64,000 bases of DNA, taken from NCBI GenBank assembly GCA_947471745.1, contig CANJKZ010000982.1:1-64000 (forward strand), read 5' to 3'. Position 1 is the stretch's first letter, and each line of letters starts with the position of its first letter. Origin of the DNA: Closterium sp. Naga37s-1. Its lineage: Eukaryota; Streptophyta; Zygnematophyceae; Desmidiales; Closteriaceae. A program made the translations under genes and the position numbers. The notes beneath the pieces were generated by a model. It was not told where the DNA came from. It made no database searches and was given only the letters and a program-made list of their open reading frames with translations. Shown one piece after another: positions 33,901 to 46,446 of this stretch.

Positions 33901-36900
33901 CCCTTACTTTGGAGTTTGGGGTTTTGGCTTGTTCGAACAGCAGCAACAGGGGCAGCAGCAGCAGGTGATGGCAAAGCGAGTGGTTTTATGCTCCCTGTGC
34001 TCTTCCCCCAGAGGTGACTTTTGAGTCGACTCAAAAGTCAGCAGGGAATGGCAAAGCGAGTGGTTTTATGCTCCCTGTGCTGTGCCCCCAGAGGTTCGGC
34101 AGTGCCTGGGATGTTCCACCCTTACTTTGGAGTTTGGGGTTTTGGCTTGTTCGAACAGCAGCAACAGGGGCAGCAGCAGCAGGTGATGGCAAAGCGAGTG
34201 GTTTTATGCTCCCTGTGCTCTTCCCCCAGAGGTGACTTTTGAGTCGACTCAAAAGTCAGCAGGGAATGGCAAAGCGAGTGGTTTTATGCTCCCTGTGCTG
34301 TGCCCCCAGAGGTTCAGGCAAGTGCCTGGTATGTTCCACCCTTACTTTGGAGTTTGGGGTTTTGGCTTGTTCGAACAGCAGCAACAGGGGCAGCAGCAGC
34401 AGGTGATGGCAAAGCGAGTGGTTTTATGCTCCCTGTGCTCTTCCCCCAGAGGTGACTTTTGAGTCGACTCAAAAGTCAGCAGGGAATGGCAAAGCGAGTG
34501 GTTTTATGCTCCCTGTGCTGTGCCCCCAGAGGTTCGGCAGTGCCTGGGATGTTCCACCCTTACTTTGGAGTTTGGGGTTTTGGCTTGTTCGAACAGCAGC
34601 AACAGGGGCAGCAGCAGCAGGTGATGGCAAAGCGAGTGGTTTTATGCTCCCTGTGCTCTTCCCCCAGAGGTGACTTTTGAGTCGACTCAAAAGTCAGCAG
34701 GGAATGGCAAAGCGAGTGGTTTTATGCTCCCTGTGCTGTGCCCCCAGAGGTTCGGCAGTGCCTGGGATGTTCCACCCTTACTTTGGAGTTTGGGGTTTTG
34801 GCTTGTTCGAACAGCAGCAACAGGGGCAGCAGCAGCAGGTGATGGCAAAGCGAGTGGTTTTATGCTCCCTGTGCTCTTCCCCCAGAGGTGACTTTTGAGT
34901 CGACTCAAAAGTCAGCAGGGAATGGCAAAGCGAGTGGTTTTATGCTCCCTGTGCTGTGCCCCCAGAGGTTCGGCAGTGCCTGGGATGTTCCACCCTTACT
35001 TTGGAGTTTGGGGTTTTGGCTTGTTCGAACAGCAGCAACAGGGGCAGCAGCAGCAGGTGATGGCAAAGCGAGTGGTTTTATGCTCCCTGTGCTCTTCCCC
35101 CAGAGGTGACTTTTGAGTCGACTCAAAAGTCAGCAGGGAATGGCAAAGCGAGTGGTTTTATGCTCCCTGTGCTGTGCCCCCAGAGGTTCGGCAGTGCCTG
35201 GGATGTTCCACCCTTACTTTGGAGTTTGGGGTTTTGGCTTGTTCGAACAGCAGCAACAGGGGCAGCAGCAGCAGGTGATGGCAAAGCGAGTGGTTTTATG
35301 CTCCCTGTGCTCTTCCCCCAGAGGTGACTTTTGAGTCGACTCAAAAGTCAGCAGGGAATGGCAAAGCGAGTGGTTTTATGCTCCCTGTGCTGTGCCCCCA
35401 GAGGTTCGGCAGTGCCTGGGATGTTCCACCCTTACTTTGGAGTTTGGGGTTTTGGCTTGTTCGAACAGCAGCAACAGGGGCAGCAGCAGCAGGTGATGGC
35501 AAAGCGAGTGGTTTTATGCTCCCTGTGCTCTTCCCCCAGAGGTGACTTTTGAGTCGACTCAAAAGTCAGCAGGGAATGGCAAAGCGAGTGGTTTTATGCT
35601 CCCTGTGCTGTGCCCCCAGAGGTTCGGCAGTGCCTGGGATGTTCCACCCTTACTTTGGAGTTTGGGGTTTTGGCTTGTTCGAACAGCAGCAACAGGGGCA
35701 GCAGCAGCAGGTGATGGCAAAGCGAGTGGTTTTATGCTCCCTGTGCTCTTCCCCCAGAGGTGACTTTTGAGTCGACTCAAAAGTCAGCAGGGAATGGCAA
35801 AGCGAGTGGTTTTATGCTCCCTGTGCTGTGCCCCCAGAGGTTCGGCAGTGCCTGGGATGTTCCACCCTTACTTTGGAGTTTGGGGTTTTGGCTTGTTCGA
35901 ACAGCAGCAACAGGGGCAGCAGCAGCAGGTGATGGCAAAGCGAGTGGTTTTATGCTCCCTGTGCTCTTCCCCCAGAGGTGACTTTTGAGTCGACTCAAAA
36001 GTCAGCAGGGAATGGCAAAGCGAGTGGTTTTATGCTCCCTGTGCTGTGCCCCCAGAGGTTCGGCAGTGCCTGGGATGTTCCACCCTTACTTTGGAGTTTG
36101 GGGTTTTGGCTTGTTCGAACAGCAGCAACAGGGGCAGCAGCAGCAGGTGATGGCAAAGCGAGTGGTTTTATGCTCCCTGTGCTCTTCCCCCAGAGGTGAC
36201 TTTTGAGTCGACTCAAAAGTCAGCAGGGAATGGCAAAGCGAGTGGTTTTATGCTCCCTGTGCTGTGCCCCCAGAGGTTCGGCAGTGCCTGGGATGTTCCA
36301 CCCTTACTTTGGAGTTTGGGGTTTTGGCTTGTTCGAACAGCAGCAACAGGGGCAGCAGCAGCAGGTGATGGCAAAGCGAGTGGTTTTATGCTCCCTGTGC
36401 TCTTCCCCCAGAGGTGACTTTTGAGTCGACTCAAAAGTCAGCAGGGAATGGCAAAGCGAGTGGTTTTATGCTCCCTGTGCTGTGCCCCCAGAGGTTCGGC
36501 AGTGCCTGGGATGTTCCACCCTTACTTTGGAGTTTGGGGTTTTGGCTTGTTCGAACAGCAGCAACAGGGGCAGCAGCAGCAGGTGATGGCAAAGCGAGTG
36601 GTTTTATGCTCCCTGTGCTCTTCCCCCAGAGGTGACTTTTGAGTCGACTCAAAAGTCAGCAGGGAATGGCAAAGCGAGTGGTTTTATGCTCCCTGTGCTG
36701 TGCCCCCAGAGGTTCGGCAGTGCCTGGGATGTTCCACCCTTACTTTGGAGTTTGGGGTTTTGGCTTGTTCGAACAGCAGCAACAGGGGCAGCAGCAGCAG
36801 GTGATGGCAAAGCGAGTGGTTTTATGCTCCCTGTGCTCTTCCCCCAGAGGTGACTTTTGAGTCGACTCAAAAGTCAGCAGGGAATGGCAAAGCGAGTGGT

Positions 36901-39900
36901 TTTATGCTCCCTGTGCTGTGCCCCCAGAGGTTCGGCAGTGCCTGGGATGTTCCACCCTTACTTTGGAGTTTGGGGTTTTGGCTTGTTCGAACAGCAGCAA
37001 CAGGGGCAGCAGCAGCAGGTGATGGCAAAGCGAGTGGTTTTATGCTCCCTGTGCTCTTCCCCCAGAGGTGACTTTTGAGTCGACTCAAAAGTCAGCAGGG
37101 AATGGCAAAGCGAGTGGTTTTATGCTCCCTGTGCTGTGCCCCCAGAGGTTCGGCAGTGCCTGGGATGTTCCACCCTTACTTTGGAGTTTGGGGTTTTGGC
37201 TTGTTCGAACAGCAGCAACAGGGGCAGCAGCAGCAGGTGATGGCAAAGCGAGTGGTTTTATGCTCCCTGTGCTCTTCCCCCAGAGGTGACTTTTGAGTCG
37301 ACTCAAAAGTCAGCAGGGAATGGCAAAGCGAGTGGTTTTATGCTCCCTGTGCTGTGCCCCCAGAGGTTCGGCAGTGCCTGGGATGTTCCACCCTTACTTT
37401 GGAGTTTGGGGTTTTGGCTTGTTCGAACAGCAGCAACAGGGGCAGCAGCAGCAGGTGATGGCAAAGCGAGTGGTTTTATGCTCCCTGTGCTCTTCCCCCA
37501 GAGGTGACTTTTGAGTCGACTCAAAAGTCAGCAGGGAATGGCAAAGCGAGTGGTTTTATGCTCCCTGTGCTGTGCCCCCAGAGGTTCGGCAGTGCCTGGG
37601 ATGTTCCACCCTTACTTTGGAGTTTGGGGTTTTGGCTTGTTCGAACAGCAGCAACAGGGGCAGCAGCAGCAGGTGATGGCAAAGCGAGTGGTTTTATGCT
37701 CCCTGTGCTCTTCCCCCAGAGGTGACTTTTGAGTCGACTCAAAAGTCAGCAGGGAATGGCAAAGCGAGTGGTTTTATGCTCCCTGTGCTGTGCCCCCAGA
37801 GGTTCGGCAGTGCCTGGGATGTTCCACCCTTACTTTGGAGTTTGGGGTTTTGGCTTGTTCGAACAGCAGCAACAGGGGCAGCAGCAGCAGGTGATGGCAA
37901 AGCGAGTGGTTTTATGCTCCCTGTGCTCTTCCCCCAGAGGTGACTTTTGAGTCGACTCAAAAGTCAGCAGGGAATGGCAAAGCGAGTGGTTTTATGCTCC
38001 CTGTGCTGTGCCCCCAGAGGTTCGGCAAGTGCCTGGGATGTTCCACCCTTACTTTGGAGTTTGGGGTTTTGGCTTGTTCGAACAGCAGCAACAGGGGCAG
38101 CAGCAGCAGGTGATGGCAAAGCGAGTGGTTTTATGCTCCCTGTGCTCTTCCCCCAGAGGTGACTTTTGAGTCGACTCAAAAGTCAGCAGGGAATGGCAAA
38201 GCGAGTGGTTTTATGCTCCCTGTGCTGTGCCCCCAGAGGTTCGGCAGTGCCTGGGATGTTCCACCCTTACTTTGGAGTTTGGGGTTTTGGCTTGTTCGAA
38301 CAGCAGCAACAGGGGCAGCAGCAGCAGGTGATGGCAAAGCGAGTGGTTTTATGCTCCCTGTGCTCTTCCCCCAGAGGTGACTTTTGAGTCGACTCAAAAG
38401 TCAGCAGGGAATGGCAAAGCGAGTGGTTTTATGCTCCCTGTGCTGTGCCCCCAGAGGTTCAGGCAGTGCCTGGGATGTTCCACCCTTACTTTGGAGTTTG
38501 GGGTTTTGGCTTGTTCGAACAGCAGCAACAGGGGCAGCAGCAGCAGGTGATGGCAAAGCGAGTGGTTTTATGCTCCCTGTGCTCTTCCCCCAGAGGTGAC
38601 TTTTGAGTCGACTCAAAAGTCAGCAGGGAATGGCAAAGCGAGTGGTTTTATGCTCCCTGTGCTGTGCCCCCAGAGGTTCGGCAGTGCCTGGGATGTTCCA
38701 CCCTTACTTTGGAGTTTGGGGTTTTGGCTTGTTCGAACAGCAGCAACAGGGGCAGCAGCAGCAGGTGATGGCAAAGCGAGTGGTTTTATGCTCCCTGTGC
38801 TCTTCCCCCAGAGGTGACTTTTGAGTCGACTCAAAAGTCAGCAGGGAATGGCAAAGCGAGTGGTTTTATGCTCCCTGTGCTGTGCCCCCAGAGGTTCGGC
38901 AGTGCCTGGGATGTTCCACCCTTACTTTGGAGTTTGGGGTTTTGGCTTGTTCGAACAGCAGCAACAGGGGCAGCAGCAGCAGGTGATGGCAAAGCGAGTG
39001 GTTTTATGCTCCCTGTGCTCTTCCCCCAGAGGTGACTTTTGAGTCGACTCAAAAGTCAGCAGGGAATGGCAAAGCGAGTGGTTTTATGCTCCCTGTGCTG
39101 TGCCCCCAGAGGTTCGGCAGTGCCTGGGATGTTCCACCCTTACTTTGGAGTTTGGGGTTTTGGCTTGTTCGAACAGCAGCAACAGGGGCAGCAGCAGCAG
39201 GTGATGGCAAAGCGAGTGGTTTTATGCTCCCTGTGCTCTTCCCCCAGAGGTGACTTTTGAGTCGACTCAAAAGTCAGCAGGGAATGGCAAAGCGAGTGGT
39301 TTTATGCTCCCTGTGCTGTGCCCCCAGAGGTTCGGCAGTGCCTGGGATGTTCCACCCTTACTTTGGAGTTTGGGGTTTTGGCTTGTTCGAACAGCAGCAA
39401 CAGGGGCAGCAGCAGCAGGTGATGGCAAAGCGAGTGGTTTTATGCTCCCTGTGCTCTTCCCCCAGAGGTGACTTTTGAGTCGACTCAAAAGTCAGCAGGG
39501 AATGGCAAAGCGAGTGGTTTTATGCTCCCTGTGCTGTGCCCCCAGAGGTTCGGCAGTGCCTGGGATGTTCCACCCTTACTTTGGAGTTTGGGGTTTTGGC
39601 TTGTTCGAACAGCAGCAACAGGGGCAGCAGCAGCAGGTGATGGCAAAGCGAGTGGTTTTATGCTCCCTGTGCTCTTCCCCCAGAGGTGACTTTTGAGTCG
39701 ACTCAAAAGTCAGCAGGGAATGGCAAAGCGAGTGGTTTTATGCTCCCTGTGCTGTGCCCCCAGAGGTTCGGCAGTGCCTGGGATGTTCCACCCTTACTTT
39801 GGAGTTTGGGGTTTTGGCTTGTTCGAACAGCAGCAACAGGGGCAGCAGCAGCAGGTGATGGCAAAGCGAGTGGTTTTATGCTCCCTGTGCTCTTCCCCCA

Positions 39901-42900
39901 GAGGTGACTTTTGAGTCGACTCAAAAGTCAGCAGGGAATGGCAAAGCGAGTGGTTTTATGCTCCCTGTGCTGTGCCCCCAGAGGTTCGGCAGTGCCTGGG
40001 ATGTTCCACCCTTACTTTGGAGTTTGGGGTTTTGGCTTGTTCGAACAGCAGCAACAGGGGCAGCAGCAGCAGGTGATGGCAAAGCGAGTGGTTTTATGCT
40101 CCCTGTGCTCTTCCCCCAGAGGTGACTTTTGAGTCGACTCAAAAGTCAGCAGGGAATGGCAAAGCGAGTGGTTTTATGCTCCCTGTGCTGTGCCCCCAGA
40201 GGTTCGGCAGTGCCTGGGATGTTCCACCCTTACTTTGGAGTTTGGGGTTTTGGCTTGTTCGAACAGCAGCAACAGGGGCAGCAGCAGCAGGTGATGGCAA
40301 AGCGAGTGGTTTTATGCTCCCTGTGCTCTTCCCCCAGAGGTGACTTTTGAGTCGACTCAAAAGTCAGCAGGGAATGGCAAAGCGAGTGGTTTTATGCTCC
40401 CTGTGCTGTGCCCCCAGAGGTTCGGCAGTGCCTGGGATGTTCCACCCTTACTTTGGAGTTTGGGGTTTTGGCTTGTTCGAACAGCAGCAACAGGGGCAGC
40501 AGCAGCAGGTGATGGCAAAGCGAGTGGTTTTATGCTCCCTGTGCTCTTCCCCCAGAGGTGACTTTTGAGTCGACTCAAAAGTCAGCAGGGAATGGCAAAG
40601 CGAGTGGTTTTATGCTCCCTGTGCTGTGCCCCCAGAGGTTCGGCAGTGCCTGGGATGTTCCACCCTTACTTTGGAGTTTGGGGTTTTGGCTTGTTCGAAC
40701 AGCAGCAACAGGGGCAGCAGCAGCAGGTGATGGCAAAGCGAGTGGTTTTATGCTCCCTGTGCTCTTCCCCCAGAGGTGACTTTTGAGTCGACTCAAAAGT
40801 CAGCAGGGAATGGCAAAGCGAGTGGTTTTATGCTCCCTGTGCTGTGCCCCCAGAGGTTCGGCAGTGCCTGGGATGTTCCACCCTTACTTTGGAGTTTGGG
40901 GTTTTGGCTTGTTCGAACAGCAGCAACAGGGGCAGCAGCAGCAGGTGATGGCAAAGCGAGTGGTTTTATGCTCCCTGTGCTCTTCCCCCAGAGGTGACTT
41001 TTGAGTCGACTCAAAAGTCAGCAGGGAATGGCAAAGCGAGTGGTTTTATGCTCCCTGTGCTGTGCCCCCAGAGGTTCGGCAGTGCCTGGGATGTTCCACC
41101 CTTACTTTGGAGTTTGGGGTTTTGGCTTGTTCGAACAGCAGCAACAGGGGCAGCAGCAGCAGGTGATGGCAAAGCGAGTGGTTTTATGCTCCCTGTGCTC
41201 TTCCCCCAGAGGTGACTTTTGAGTCGACTCAAAAGTCAGCAGGGAATGGCAAAGCGAGTGGTTTTATGCTCCCTGTGCTGTGCCCCCAGAGGTTCGGCAG
41301 TGCCTGGGATGTTCCACCCTTACTTTGGAGTTTGGGGTTTTGGCTTGTTCGAACAGCAGCAACAGGGGCAGCAGCAGCAGGTGATGGCAAAGCGAGTGGT
41401 TTTATGCTCCCTGTGCTCTTCCCCCAGAGGTGACTTTTGAGTCGACTCAAAAGTCAGCAGGGAATGGCAAAGCGAGTGGTTTTATGCTCCCTGTGCTGTG
41501 CCCCCAGAGGTTCGGCAGTGCCTGGGATGTTCCACCCTTACTTTGGAGTTTGGGGTTTTGGCTTGTTCGAACAGCAGCAACAGGGGCAGCAGCAGCAGGT
41601 GATGGCAAAGCGAGTGGTTTTATGCTCCCTGTGCTCTTCCCCCAGAGGTGACTTTTGAGTCGACTCAAAAGTCAGCAGGGAATGGCAAAGCGAGTGGTTT
41701 TATGCTCCCTGTGCTGTGCCCCCAGAGGTTCGGCAGTGCCTGGGATGTTCCACCCTTACTTTGGAGTTTGGGGTTTTGGCTTGTTCGAACAGCAGCAACA
41801 GGGGCAGCAGCAGCAGGTGATGGCAAAGCGAGTGGTTTTATGCTCCCTGTGCTCTTCCCCCAGAGGTGACTTTTGAGTCGACTCAAAAGTCAGCAGGGAA
41901 TGGCAAAGCGAGTGGTTTTATGCTCCCTGTGCTGTGCCCCCAGAGGTTCGGCAGTGCCTGGGATGTTCCACCCTTACTTTGGAGTTTGGGGTTTTGGCTT
42001 GTTCGAACAGCAGCAACAGGGGCAGCAGCAGCAGGTGATGGCAAAGCGAGTGGTTTTATGCTCCCTGTGCTCTTCCCCCAGAGGTGACTTTTGAGTCGAC
42101 TCAAAAGTCAGCAGGGAATGGCAAAGCGAGTGGTTTTATGCTCCCTGTGCTGTGCCCCCAGAGGTTCGGCAGTGCCTGGGATGTTCCACCCTTACTTTGG
42201 AGTTTGGGGTTTTGGCTTGTTCGAACAGCAGCAACAGGGGCAGCAGCAGCAGGTGATGGCAAAGCGAGTGGTTTTATGCTCCCTGTGCTCTTCCCCCAGA
42301 GGTGACTTTTGAGTCGACTCAAAAGTCAGCAGGGAATGGCAAAGCGAGTGGTTTTATGCTCCCTGTGCTGTGCCCCCAGAGGTTCGGCAGTGCCTGGGAT
42401 GTTCCACCCTTACTTTGGAGTTTGGGGTTTTGGCTTGTTCGAACAGCAGCAACAGGGGCAGCAGCAGCAGGTGATGGCAAAGCGAGTGGTTTTATGCTCC
42501 CTGTGCTCTTCCCCCAGAGGTGACTTTTGAGTCGACTCAAAAGTCAGCAGGGAATGGCAAAGCGAGTGGTTTTATGCTCCCTGTGCTGTGCCCCCAGAGG
42601 TTCGGCAGTGCCTGGGATGTTCCACCCTTACTTTGGAGTTTGGGGTTTTGGCTTGTTCGAACAGCAGCAACAGGGGCAGCAGCAGCAGGTGATGGCAAAG
42701 CGAGTGGTTTTATGCTCCCTGTGCTCTTCCCCCAGAGGTGACTTTTGAGTCGACTCAAAAGTCAGCAGGGAATGGCAAAGCGAGTGGTTTTATGCTCCCT
42801 GTGCTGTGCCCCCAGAGGTTCGGCAGTGCCTGGGATGTTCCACCCTTACTTTGGAGTTTGGGGTTTTGGCTTGTTCGAACAGCAGCAACAGGGGCAGCAG

Positions 42901-45900
42901 CAGCAGGTGATGGCAAAGCGAGTGGTTTTATGCTCCCTGTGCTCTTCCCCCAGAGGTGACTTTTGAGTCGACTCAAAAGTCAGCAGGGAATGGCAAAGCG
43001 AGTGGTTTTATGCTCCCTGTGCTGTGCCCCCAGAGGTTCGGCAAGTGCCTGGGATGTTCCACCCTTACTTTGGAGTTTGGGGTTTTGGCTTGTTCGAACA
43101 GCAGCAACAGGGGCAGCAGCAGCAGGTGATGGCAAAGCGAGTGGTTTTATGCTCCCTGTGCTCTTCCCCCAGAGGTGACTTTTGAGTCGACTCAAAAGTC
43201 AGCAGGGAATGGCAAAGCGAGTGGTTTTATGCTCCCTGTGCTGTGCCCCCAGAGGTTCGGCAGTGCCTGGGATGTTCCACCCTTACTTTGGAGTTTGGGG
43301 TTTTGGCTTGTTCGAACAGCAGCAACAGGGGCAGCAGCAGCAGGTGATGGCAAAGCGAGTGGTTTTATGCTCCCTGTGCTCTTCCCCCAGAGGTGACTTT
43401 TGAGTCGACTCAAAAGTCAGCAGGGAATGGCAAAGCGAGTGGTTTTATGCTCCCTGTGCTGTGCCCCCAGAGGTTCGGCAGTGCCTGGGATGTTCCACCC
43501 TTACTTTGGAGTTTGGGGTTTTGGCTTGTTCGAACAGCAGCAACAGGGGCAGCAGCAGCAGGTGATGGCAAAGCGAGTGGTTTTATGCTCCCTGTGCTCT
43601 TCCCCCAGAGGTGACTTTTGAGTCGACTCAAAAGTCAGCAGGGAATGGCAAAGCGAGTGGTTTTATGCTCCCTGTGCTGTGCCCCCAGAGGTTCGGCAGT
43701 GCCTGGGATGTTCCACCCTTACTTTGGAGTTTGGGGTTTTGGCTTGTTCGAACAGCAGCAACAGGGGCAGCAGCAGCAGGTGATGGCAAAGCGAGTGGTT
43801 TTATGCTCCCTGTGCTCTTCCCCCAGAGGTGACTTTTGAGTCGACTCAAAAGTCAGCAGGGAATGGCAAAGCGAGTGGTTTTATGCTCCCTGTGCTGTGC
43901 CCCCAGAGGTTCAGCAGTGCCTGGTATGTTCCACCCTTACTTTGGAGTTTGGGGTTTTGGCTTGTTCGAACAGCAGCAACAGGGGCAGCAGCAGCAGGTG
44001 ATGGCAAAGCGAGTGGTTTTATGCTCCCTGTGCTCTTCCCCCAGAGGTGACTTTTGAGTCGACTCAAAAGTCAGCAGGGAATGGCAAAGCGAGTGGTTTT
44101 ATGCTCCCTGTGCTGTGCCCCCAGAGGTTCGGCAGTGCCTGGGATGTTCCACCCTTACTTTGGAGTTTGGGGTTTTGGCTTGTTCGAACAGCAGCAACAG
44201 GGGCAGCAGCAGCAGGTGATGGCAAAGCGAGTGGTTTTATGCTCCCTGTGCTCTTCCCCCAGAGGTGACTTTTGAGTCGACTCAAAAGTCAGCAGGGAAT
44301 GGCAAAGCGAGTGGTTTTATGCTCCCTGTGCTGTGCCCCCAGAGGTTCGGCAGTGCCTGGGATGTTCCACCCTTACTTTGGAGTTTGGGGTTTTGGCTTG
44401 TTCGAACAGCAGCAACAGGGGCAGCAGCAGCAGGTGATGGCAAAGCGAGTGGTTTTATGCTCCCTGTGCTCTTCCCCCAGAGGTGACTTTTGAGTCGACT
44501 CAAAAGTCAGCAGGGAATGGCAAAGCGAGTGGTTTTATGCTCCCTGTGCTGTGCCCCCAGAGGTTCGGCAGTGCCTGGGATGTTCCACCCTTACTTTGGA
44601 GTTTGGGGTTTTGGCTTGTTCGAACAGCAGCAACAGGGGCAGCAGCAGCAGGTGATGGCAAAGCGAGTGGTTTTATGCTCCCTGTGCTCTTCCCCCAGAG
44701 GTGACTTTTGAGTCGACTCAAAAGTCAGCAGGGAATGGCAAAGCGAGTGGTTTTATGCTCCCTGTGCTGTGCCCCCAGAGGTTCGGCAGTGCCTGGGATG
44801 TTCCACCCTTACTTTGGAGTTTGGGGTTTTGGCTTGTTCGAACAGCAGCAACAGGGGCAGCAGCAGCAGGTGATGGCAAAGCGAGTGGTTTTATGCTCCC
44901 TGTGCTCTTCCCCCAGAGGTGACTTTTGAGTCGACTCAAAAGTCAGCAGGGAATGGCAAAGCGAGTGGTTTTATGCTCCCTGTGCTGTGCCCCCAGAGGT
45001 TCGGCAAGTGCCTGGGATGTTCCACCCTTACTTTGGAGTTTGGGGTTTTGGCTTGTTCGAACAGCAGCAACAGGGGCAGCAGCAGCAGGTGATGGCAAAG
45101 CGAGTGGTTTTATGCTCCCTGTGCTCTTCCCCCAGAGGTGACTTTTGAGTCGACTCAAAAGTCAGCAGGGAATGGCAAAGCGAGTGGTTTTATGCTCCCT
45201 GTGCTGTGCCCCCAGAGGTTCGGCAGTGCCTGGGATGTTCCACCCTTACTTTGGAGTTTGGGGTTTTGGCTTGTTCGAACAGCAGCAACAGGGGCAGCAG
45301 CAGCAGGTGATGGCAAAGCGAGTGGTTTTATGCTCCCTGTGCTCTTCCCCCAGAGGTGACTTTTGAGTCGACTCAAAAGTCAGCAGGGAATGGCAAAGCG
45401 AGTGGTTTTATGCTCCCTGTGCTGTGCCCCCAGAGGTTCGGCAGTGCCTGGGATGTTCCACCCTTACTTTGGAGTTTGGGGTTTTGGCTTGTTCGAACAG
45501 CAGCAACAGGGGCAGCAGCAGCAGGTGATGGCAAAGCGAGTGGTTTTATGCTCCCTGTGCTCTTCCCCCAGAGGTGACTTTTGAGTCGACTCAAAAGTCA
45601 GCAGGGAATGGCAAAGCGAGTGGTTTTATGCTCCCTGTGCTGTGCCCCCAGAGGTTCAGCAAGTGCCTGGGATGTTCCACCCTTACTTTGGAGTTTGGGG
45701 TTTTGGCTTGTTCGAACAGCAGCAACAGGGGCAGCAGCAGCAGGTGATGGCAAAGCGAGTGGTTTTATGCTCCCTGTGCTCTTCCCCCAGAGGTGACTTT
45801 TGAGTCGACTCAAAAGTCAGCAGGGAATGGCAAAGCGAGTGGTTTTATGCTCCCTGTGCTGTGCCCCCAGAGGTTCGGCAGTGCCTGGGATGTTCCACCC

Positions 45901-46446
45901 TTACTTTGGAGTTTGGGGTTTTGGCTTGTTCGAACAGCAGCAACAGGGGCAGCAGCAGCAGGTGATGGCAAAGCGAGTGGTTTTATGCTCCCTGTGCTCT
46001 TCCCCCAGAGGTGACTTTTGAGTCGACTCAAAAGTCAGCAGGGAATGGCAAAGCGAGTGGTTTTATGCTCCCTGTGCTGTGCCCCCAGAGGTTCGGCAGT
46101 GCCTGGGATGTTCCACCCTTACTTTGGAGTTTGGGGTTTTGGCTTGTTCGAACAGCAGCAACAGGGGCAGCAGCAGCAGGTGATGGCAAAGCGAGTGGTT
46201 TTATGCTCCCTGTGCTCTTCCCCCAGAGGTGACTTTTGAGTCGACTCAAAAGTCAGCAGGGAATGGCAAAGCGAGTGGTTTTATGCTCCCTGTGCTGTGC
46301 CCCCAGAGGTTCGGCAGTGCCTGGGATGTTCCACCCTTACTTTGGAGTTTGGGGTTTTGGCTTGTTCGAACAGCAGCAACAGGGGCAGCAGCAGCAGGTG
46401 ATGGCAAAGCGAGTGGTTTTATGCTCCCTGTGCTCTTCCCCCAGAG
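18963..46446 (+). repeat. homogeneous G-type core
   Basis: Nearly all units carry GTTCGGCAGTGCCTGGG and are exactly 218 bp. There are no short-unit clusters here. Thirty-one consecutive units (26382 to 33139) look identical, as do the series 34452-37939 and 38596-42955. Exceptions are S-type at 21143; part-changed units at 21361, 24201, 24419 and 43829; and hybrid 219-220-bp units at 21579, 23107, 23981, 26163, 33140, 34232, 37940, 38377, 42956, 44919 and 45574. In G units the ATG of module C is GTG, so the 46-codon frame keeps only the ATG three codons further on. Confidence 0.9.
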